In this document: in pieces, positions 1-3,990 of the stretch | How the letters are laid out: each line of letters begins with the position of its first letter | Numbering within the stretch: position 1 is the first letter of the stretch | Assembly (NCBI GenBank): GCA_026396495.1 | Contig: JAPLWR010000077.1 | Span: 1 to 6,908, forward strand | DNA from: Candidatus Magasanikiibacteriota bacterium | GTDB lineage: Bacteria > Patescibacteriota > Patescibacteriia > Magasanikbacterales > UBA10003 | Length of the DNA: 6,908 nucleotides | Reading direction: 5' to 3' | Notes under the pieces: model-generated | Told to the model about the DNA's origin: nothing | Database searches by the model: none | The model's input: the letters and a program-made list of their open reading frames with translations, nothing else | Program-made: the position numbers and the translations under genes

Positions 1-23
1 AACTTCTAAAATAAATCAAGAGC

Positions 24-54
24 AAACCCTACCCTTCAACTGAGGGTAGGGTTT
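24..54. terminator. 12-bp hairpin terminator after the surface-protein gene, possibly bidirectional
   Basis: AAACCCTACCCT (24-35) pairs perfectly with AGGGTAGGGTTT (43-54) around a 7-nt loop. It begins 11 nt after the stop codon at 66-68. Read on the minus strand the tail is GGGTTTGCTCTTGATTTATT, only moderately T-rich. Read on the plus strand it is GGGTTTATCTTTTTATTTT, a much stronger intrinsic terminator. It may therefore serve both this gene and a convergent plus-strand gene left of the window. Nothing else was recognised in bases 1-65. Confidence 0.8.
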
Positions 55-65
55 ATCTTTTTATT

Positions 66-1445
66 TTATTTTAATTCTATTGTAAAACCCGCACTATTTT
101 CTGCTAATAAATCACCCGTTTTATAATCCAACGCTCTAATTCTTACAGCATATTCACCTGGTAATAAAGTTGTGGGAATGTTTTGATTAACAGTAATTCC
201 ATAAGTTTCCGCTGGATTCATACTCCAACGACCACGTAAAGTAGAAATTATCATCCCAGTAGCATCCACAATTTCTCTTAACATCCTGACATCTTGTTTT
301 ACTTCTGTTTGATTAGTGTAACTAAACCGAATGCGTAATTGAAAAGGGGTTCTAACCTCAATTTTATTTTTGGCCCAAACTGTTGGATCAAAAACAATAG
401 AGTTATCAAACCCCAACTCACCTTTAATTAAATATTTATATTTAAACTTCTCCACAACAAAAGGAAAACTATTTTCTTCGATCATTTTTCCTTGACTATC
501 AAACACCCTAACTCTCTCGATAAATTCACCTGGGGTCCAATATCTCCCAATCAGTTGTTTTACGTCTATAGATACTTCATCCCCTGCCTTTATATTACGA
601 TAAGCTTGGGTAGAAGCAATAATTGTTCCCTTAGCATTTAATACTTGTCTAACTAATCTTACTTTTCGCATCTGCTCTGTATCATTAGTATAAGAATAGT
701 TAAACATCAAAGAAGTGGCTGGTTGTAAAGACAAAGAATTAATATTGGAAATCACAATTTTAGATTCTGGATTAAGTACGATCAAAGGCGTTTCTACCAC
801 CACAGGTGTTTTAATCACGGGGATGATTATTGGTACGAGCGGAGTGGGAAGCAAGGAAGGTGTAGTCGAAATAAAGGAGGTAGACCCTAACAAAACAATA
901 GCAGAGGACACTGTAGAAGAAAAATTATTATAACTATCACGATATCTGACATAAATATTTTTTGTCCCTGTCGCAGAAGAGAGTGGCCAAGACTTACTGG
1001 AAGTTACGGGTTCCCAAGAAGCACCCAAAAAACCAAAATTTTCTGAAATGATCATTTCTGAAGCACCACTAGCACCCAAAGTAAGGGTAACTAGATTATT
1101 ACTAGTAGAAGTTGCTCCATTATTAATAGATAAGATTGGATTATAAACACCAGAGACAGAAGACCCACCGCCACCCCCGCTAGCCGCCACGTCATTATCA
1201 GTAATGGTTACCGTTACACCACCAATACTAATACCATTATAATATCCGTCCACACTGGTGGCTGTATGAGTAATAGTGCCAGTCTCTGTTCCTTCCACAC
1301 CAGTATCAGCTGTAGCAGTAATGGTTACAGTTTGAGGAGTATTCCAATTAGCAGTAGTGAAAGTTAATGTCGTGGGCGACACAGAAAAATCCGCGCTTGT
1401 TTCCGCCACTGTTACAACCACATCCGCAGTAGGTGCTAATTTCAA
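66..1445 (-). CDS. C-terminal part of the frame-disrupted surface protein: Calx-beta-like, Ig-like and duplicated C-terminal domain
   Basis: This frame is open only from 1460, just after a TAA at 1461-1463. The TTG at 1445 has no ribosome site, and there is no signal peptide, so it is very probably the downstream piece of the gene starting at 3933. Domains, numbered from the TTG: rest of a Calx-beta-like domain (1-86, with LTFTTANWNTPQTVTI and ending TVTITDND), Gly5 linker (90-94), Ig-like domain of about 85 residues (99-185, with SWPLSSATGTKNIYVRYRD), hydrophobic Pro-rich linker (195-222), and two copies of a roughly 94-residue domain (240-333 and 366-459). There is no C-terminal membrane helix, LPxTG or other sorting signal. 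No cysteine occurs. The protein ends 11 nt before a hairpin. If the break is a sequencing or assembly artefact, the whole gene would encode about 1,290 residues. Confidence 0.8.
   Translation of the reverse strand: MKLAPTADVVVTVAETSADFSVSPTTLTFTTANWNTPQTVTITATADTGVEGTETGTITHTATSVDGYYNGISIGGVTVTITDNDVAASGGGGGSSVSGVYNPILSINNGATSTSNNLVTLTLGASGASEMIISENFGFLGASWEPVTSSKSWPLSSATGTKNIYVRYRDSYNNFSSTVSSAIVLLGSTSFISTTPSLLPTPLVPIIIPVIKTPVVVETPLIVLNPESKIVISNINSLSLQPATSLMFNYSYTNDTEQMRKVRLVRQVLNAKGTIIASTQAYRNIKAGDEVSIDVKQLIGRYWTPGEFIERVRVFDSQGKMIEENSFPFVVEKFKYKYLIKGELGFDNSIVFDPTVWAKNKIEVRTPFQLRIRFSYTNQTEVKQDVRMLREIVDATGMIISTLRGRWSMNPAETYGITVNQNIPTTLLPGEYAVRIRALDYKTGDLLAENSAGFTIELK
69..350 (-). repeat. C-terminal tandem domain, copy 2
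   Basis: Encodes about 94 residues with RFSYTNQTEVKQDVRMLRE, GMIIST, and PGEYAVRIRALDYKTGD followed by AENSAGFTIELK, and ends at the protein C-terminus. Shared positions with copy 1 are SYTN-x-TE, VR-x-x-R, G-x-II, PGE-Y/F, R-V/I-R and ENS-x-x-F. Divergence is large, so the duplication is old. The two copies are joined by about 32 residues containing KYKYLIKGELGFDNS. Confidence 0.75.
447..728 (-). repeat. C-terminal tandem domain, copy 1
   Basis: Encodes about 94 residues with FNYSYTNDTEQMRKVRLVRQ, GTIIAS, and PGEFIERVRVFDSQGK followed by EENSFPFVVEK. It aligns along its whole length with copy 2 at 69-350. The alternating pattern looks like an all-beta, Ig-like fold. I do not recognise the family. 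Confidence 0.75.
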
Positions 1446-3933
1446 AACAGCAGTATACAGTTACAGCTCCAGTGGTTTTACTTAAAGTAACTCCATAAGC
1501 AAGGGTTGTGGTAGCTGTACTGGTAGTAGAATAAGCTGAGTAAGAAATACCATCGCTTAAATATCTTGCCCGAACATTAAATTTATATTCTGTGCCTTGG
1601 GTTAACCCTGTCACAGGATAAGTAGTATTAGTGGTGGTGCCTACCACGGAACTGTCCGTATCATTATATACTTGATAAGTTGTTCCACTTCCATTACTAC
1701 TACCATTCCAAGTTAAGGTTAAAGTACTAGTTGTAACAGCCGTCACCACAGGCACACCAGGAACTGCTGGATTAGTGTAGGTTTGAGTTAAACTCCTATA
1801 AGTAGAGGTACCATAACTATTATAAGCAGCTAATAAAAACCAATGAGCAGTGTTAGGATTTAAAGTGTTAACTGTTGCGGAAGTAGCGTTAGCGGCAATT
1901 GTTGAAGAAGTAAAACTAGTTCCATTAGTAGAAGTACCCAAATCAAAAGCTGTCTCATCACTGGCATTATCTGTCCAAGTGAGACCAATGGTGCTAGCGG
2001 TAACAGTAGAAGTAGCAAAATTAGATGGAGCAGTAGGCGCACTACCCACAACTGGAATTGGCAAACTACTAGTTACAAAGGTAAGTTGCCCCGCAGATGT
2101 CACCCATGAACCCGCCCAATTTTCACTAGTTGTGTTATAGGCTTGGGCCAAACCAGATCTGTCACCCAAAGGAGTAGCAGAAGAATACAAATTGCCAAAC
2201 AAGGTACTAGTATTTGCTGTGGCCAAAGGAGTTGCCCCATCAGCCAGCGAAAAGGTAATTGGATCATTAGTATTAAAATACATCAAATTCATTGGCTGAT
2301 GATTGGCATAGGTCGTTAAAACAAAAGAATTACTACCCAAATTAGTGGTTGTCCAACTCCCATTAGACCCCTTTTTTTGATACATTAAATTTGCAGCAAC
2401 ATTAAAGGGTCCGCTACCTGATGATGAAATTGGGTCAAAATATAAAACACCAGGTAAACCATTATCATCAACAGCCAAACTAACCAAGTACGAAAAAGCT
2501 ATATCACCCGGACCTGTTAAATTAACATATGGACTAGCTAAAGTGGATGTTGTCCAACTAGTACCAATATTATCCGTGGAAGAAGCATAAACTAAATTAA
2601 AAGGAAGGGCTGTTTGATAATAACCCATATGAAAAATTCTTGAAGCTCCTGTCCCACTCACTTTAAACCCAATTAAAGTAGAATTGTCATCAGCTGTGCT
2701 TACCAAGGCGGAAGAAGGGGTCCAAGTCACACCCTTATTGGTGGAATAAACTGTGTAAAATTTTGATTGAGTACTGGGAGAATAGCCTCCAAAAATAGTA
2801 ACACCAACAAATTCTTCAGTCTCAGAGAAATCCATATAAATTTGTCTTTCAGCATCCCCAGTAGTTAAATTACTCCCTACTGTAGTAGTGGCTGACCAAG
2901 AAAAAGCATTTGTGGAAGAAGTAAACCAAACTTGACCAGTTCCTGAACCACTAAAAGTACTGGAGGCAAAGGCCGCTAAACCAAAATAATTTCCAACACT
3001 ATTATAATCAAAGGCGAAGAAACCATTTAAGTAATTACTACTACTTTGGGTAGTGGATTTAATACCAGTAAAGACACTTCTTGGTTCACTCCAAGTTCCC
3101 AGTACACCAGTAGTAGAGGTGGTCATATAAACATTGTAGGTACCATCGGCCGTGGAACTAGAAAAGGCTAAATAATATAAATCATTAGCCCAAACTAATT
3201 TAGTTTTAGAATCAGAATTTACAGACAATAAATTACCATTATAAACAGCTGGGGCTGCTGGTAAAGCCAAACTTACATCATCATAATAAACAGCCTCACC
3301 TGTAACACTCGCCCCACTACTTTGATTAATTAAAGCAATCACAACTTGCTTGGAAGCAGGCACTGTAATATTTTCACTAATTTGTTCCCATGTATTACCC
3401 ACTGTATTTATGGGGGTAATTCCTGGTGTGGGGTTGTTACCAACAATGGCCTCCCAAGCGTTGGTACTAAAATTCCATAATTGAGTAGCAGTAGTACCAA
3501 ATTCCCCATCTAATACTAAAATATTCGCGGCCATTTTAGTATTTGCAGAGGGTGTATAACCCCAAGCAGACACAACGTAAGTATCACCCGCAGTGGCAAA
3601 TGTATAGGCCTGATAACTATGAGTGGGACCACTGGATCCGCAGGTATTTTTTTCTGAGCTTGCCCCCGCATGTTTGATAGTTGTTTCTTGTGTCAAAGTA
3701 CCATTACCACTACCGCCTGGATTTAAAACCGACCAACCAGTGGGATTACCTCCCGACCAAGTTTCAAAATCTCCATTGGTCAATAAATTGGTAGCCGCTA
3801 AAACAACATTATCTTTGTTACCCAAAAATTTAGGAACCACGGAACCAACAATAATTAAAACTAAAATTCCCAAACCAATTCCTAAATATTTGCCAGATAA
3901 AGAAGAAAAAAATCTTTTATATCTAAAAATCAT
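1348..3933 (-). CDS. Exported carbohydrate-binding/Asp-box/Fn3 surface protein, N-terminal part of a frame-disrupted gene
   Basis: ATG at 3933 is the only sensible start: an in-frame TAA lies just upstream and the next Met is at residue 134. Residues 1-10 are basic and 16-38 form a hydrophobic signal or anchor segment, followed by VLAAT near 44-48, a possible cleavage site. Residues 49-222 begin NLLTNGDFE and end YYDDVSL, typical of CBM4/9-like jelly-roll modules. About 235-625 resemble a BNR/sialidase-type propeller with degenerate Asp boxes (STTGVLGTW 273-281, STNAFSW 340-346, STNKGVTW 397-404, STDNIGTSW 452-460). Two Fn3 domains follow (632-720, 722-812), then the start of a Calx-beta-like domain (GVTLSKTTGAVT). 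Residues 826-861 are out-of-frame: seven cysteines in 36 residues against one in the preceding 825. No FRIP motif was seen, so binding is more likely than sialidase activity. Confidence 0.85.
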   Translation of the reverse strand: MIFRYKRFFSSLSGKYLGIGLGILVLIIVGSVVPKFLGNKDNVVLAATNLLTNGDFETWSGGNPTGWSVLNPGGSGNGTLTQETTIKHAGASSEKNTCGSSGPTHSYQAYTFATAGDTYVVSAWGYTPSANTKMAANILVLDGEFGTTATQLWNFSTNAWEAIVGNNPTPGITPINTVGNTWEQISENITVPASKQVVIALINQSSGASVTGEAVYYDDVSLALPAAPAVYNGNLLSVNSDSKTKLVWANDLYYLAFSSSTADGTYNVYMTTSTTGVLGTWSEPRSVFTGIKSTTQSSSNYLNGFFAFDYNSVGNYFGLAAFASSTFSGSGTGQVWFTSSTNAFSWSATTTVGSNLTTGDAERQIYMDFSETEEFVGVTIFGGYSPSTQSKFYTVYSTNKGVTWTPSSALVSTADDNSTLIGFKVSGTGASRIFHMGYYQTALPFNLVYASSTDNIGTSWTTSTLASPYVNLTGPGDIAFSYLVSLAVDDNGLPGVLYFDPISSSGSGPFNVAANLMYQKKGSNGSWTTTNLGSNSFVLTTYANHQPMNLMYFNTNDPITFSLADGATPLATANTSTLFGNLYSSATPLGDRSGLAQAYNTTSENWAGSWVTSAGQLTFVTSSLPIPVVGSAPTAPSNFATSTVTASTIGLTWTDNASDETAFDLGTSTNGTSFTSSTIAANATSATVNTLNPNTAHWFLLAAYNSYGTSTYRSLTQTYTNPAVPGVPVVTAVTTSTLTLTWNGSSNGSGTTYQVYNDTDSSVVGTTTNTTYPVTGLTQGTEYKFNVRARYLSDGISYSAYSTTSTATTTLAYGVTLSKTTGAVTVYCCFEISTYCGCGCNSGGNKRGFFCVAHDINFHYC
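1455..1463 (-). pseudogene. Reading-frame break inside the Calx-beta-like domain
   Basis: Frame one reads GTA ACT (V T) and ends its sensible sequence at 1459. The next sensible frame starts at TAT (1457-1455), reading YTAVLKLAPTADV, and is closed upstream by TAA at 1461-1463. In Calx-beta-like domains of this type the strand ending in 'VT' is followed by an E-x-G-G-type turn and then 'YTVVL'; that turn of about seven residues is missing and only one base remains. A loss of 3n+2 bases, for example 20, would explain both the frame and the missing residues. Short ACTG repeats at the junction (ACTGTATACTG) could have promoted a deletion. It could equally be an assembly or read error. Confidence 0.75.
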
Positions 3934-3947
3934 AAAATTTTACATTC

Positions 3948-3990
3948 AAATTAACTTTATTAATATTATTATAACAAAAATTAACTTTTT
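3948..3990. repeat. 11-bp direct repeat flanking the putative promoter
   Basis: AAATTAACTTT occurs at 3948-3958 and again at 3978-3988, with starts exactly 30 bp apart (about three helical turns). The copies flank the extended -10. The distal copy overlaps the TAA stop of the membrane-protein gene. It could be a paired operator, but AT-rich composition makes chance a real alternative. Confidence 0.35.
3968..3976 (-). promoter_or_regulatory. Putative extended -10 promoter for the exported-protein gene
   Basis: On the minus strand the bases read TGTTATAAT, a perfect TGnTATAAT extended -10. It lies inside the 47-nt gap, 34 nt upstream of the ATG at 3933, giving an expected short leader of about 25-30 nt. 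No good -35 is seen at the usual spacing, which is compatible with an extended -10. The region is very AT-rich, so chance matches are possible. No clear Shine-Dalgarno sequence precedes the ATG; the upstream bases are GTAAAATTTT. Confidence 0.45.

Noticed and set aside
715..933. Plus-strand open frame of 72 codons
   Set aside because: Antisense to the Pro-rich linker and Ig-like region of the exported protein; no ribosome site and no recognisable protein pattern.
1348..1460. Programmed +1 ribosomal frameshift joining the two frames
   Set aside because: Domain residues appear to be missing at the junction, and no recognisable slippery stop or stimulator was seen there; a deletion or error explains it better.
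1850..2140. Overlapping open frames on both strands (96 and 63 codons)
   Set aside because: Both lie inside the Fn3-coding region in other frames. The minus-strand one is a low-complexity Leu-rich translation caused by repeated Ser/Thr codons.
1880..3260. Catalytic sialidase annotation
   Set aside because: Asp boxes are degenerate and no FRIP motif or clear arginine triad could be seen by eye.
3976..3990. A/T hairpin AAAAA-TTAAC-TTTTT as a terminator of the membrane-protein gene
   Set aside because: Only five A-T pairs with no GC, and it overlaps the stop codon; too weak to call.
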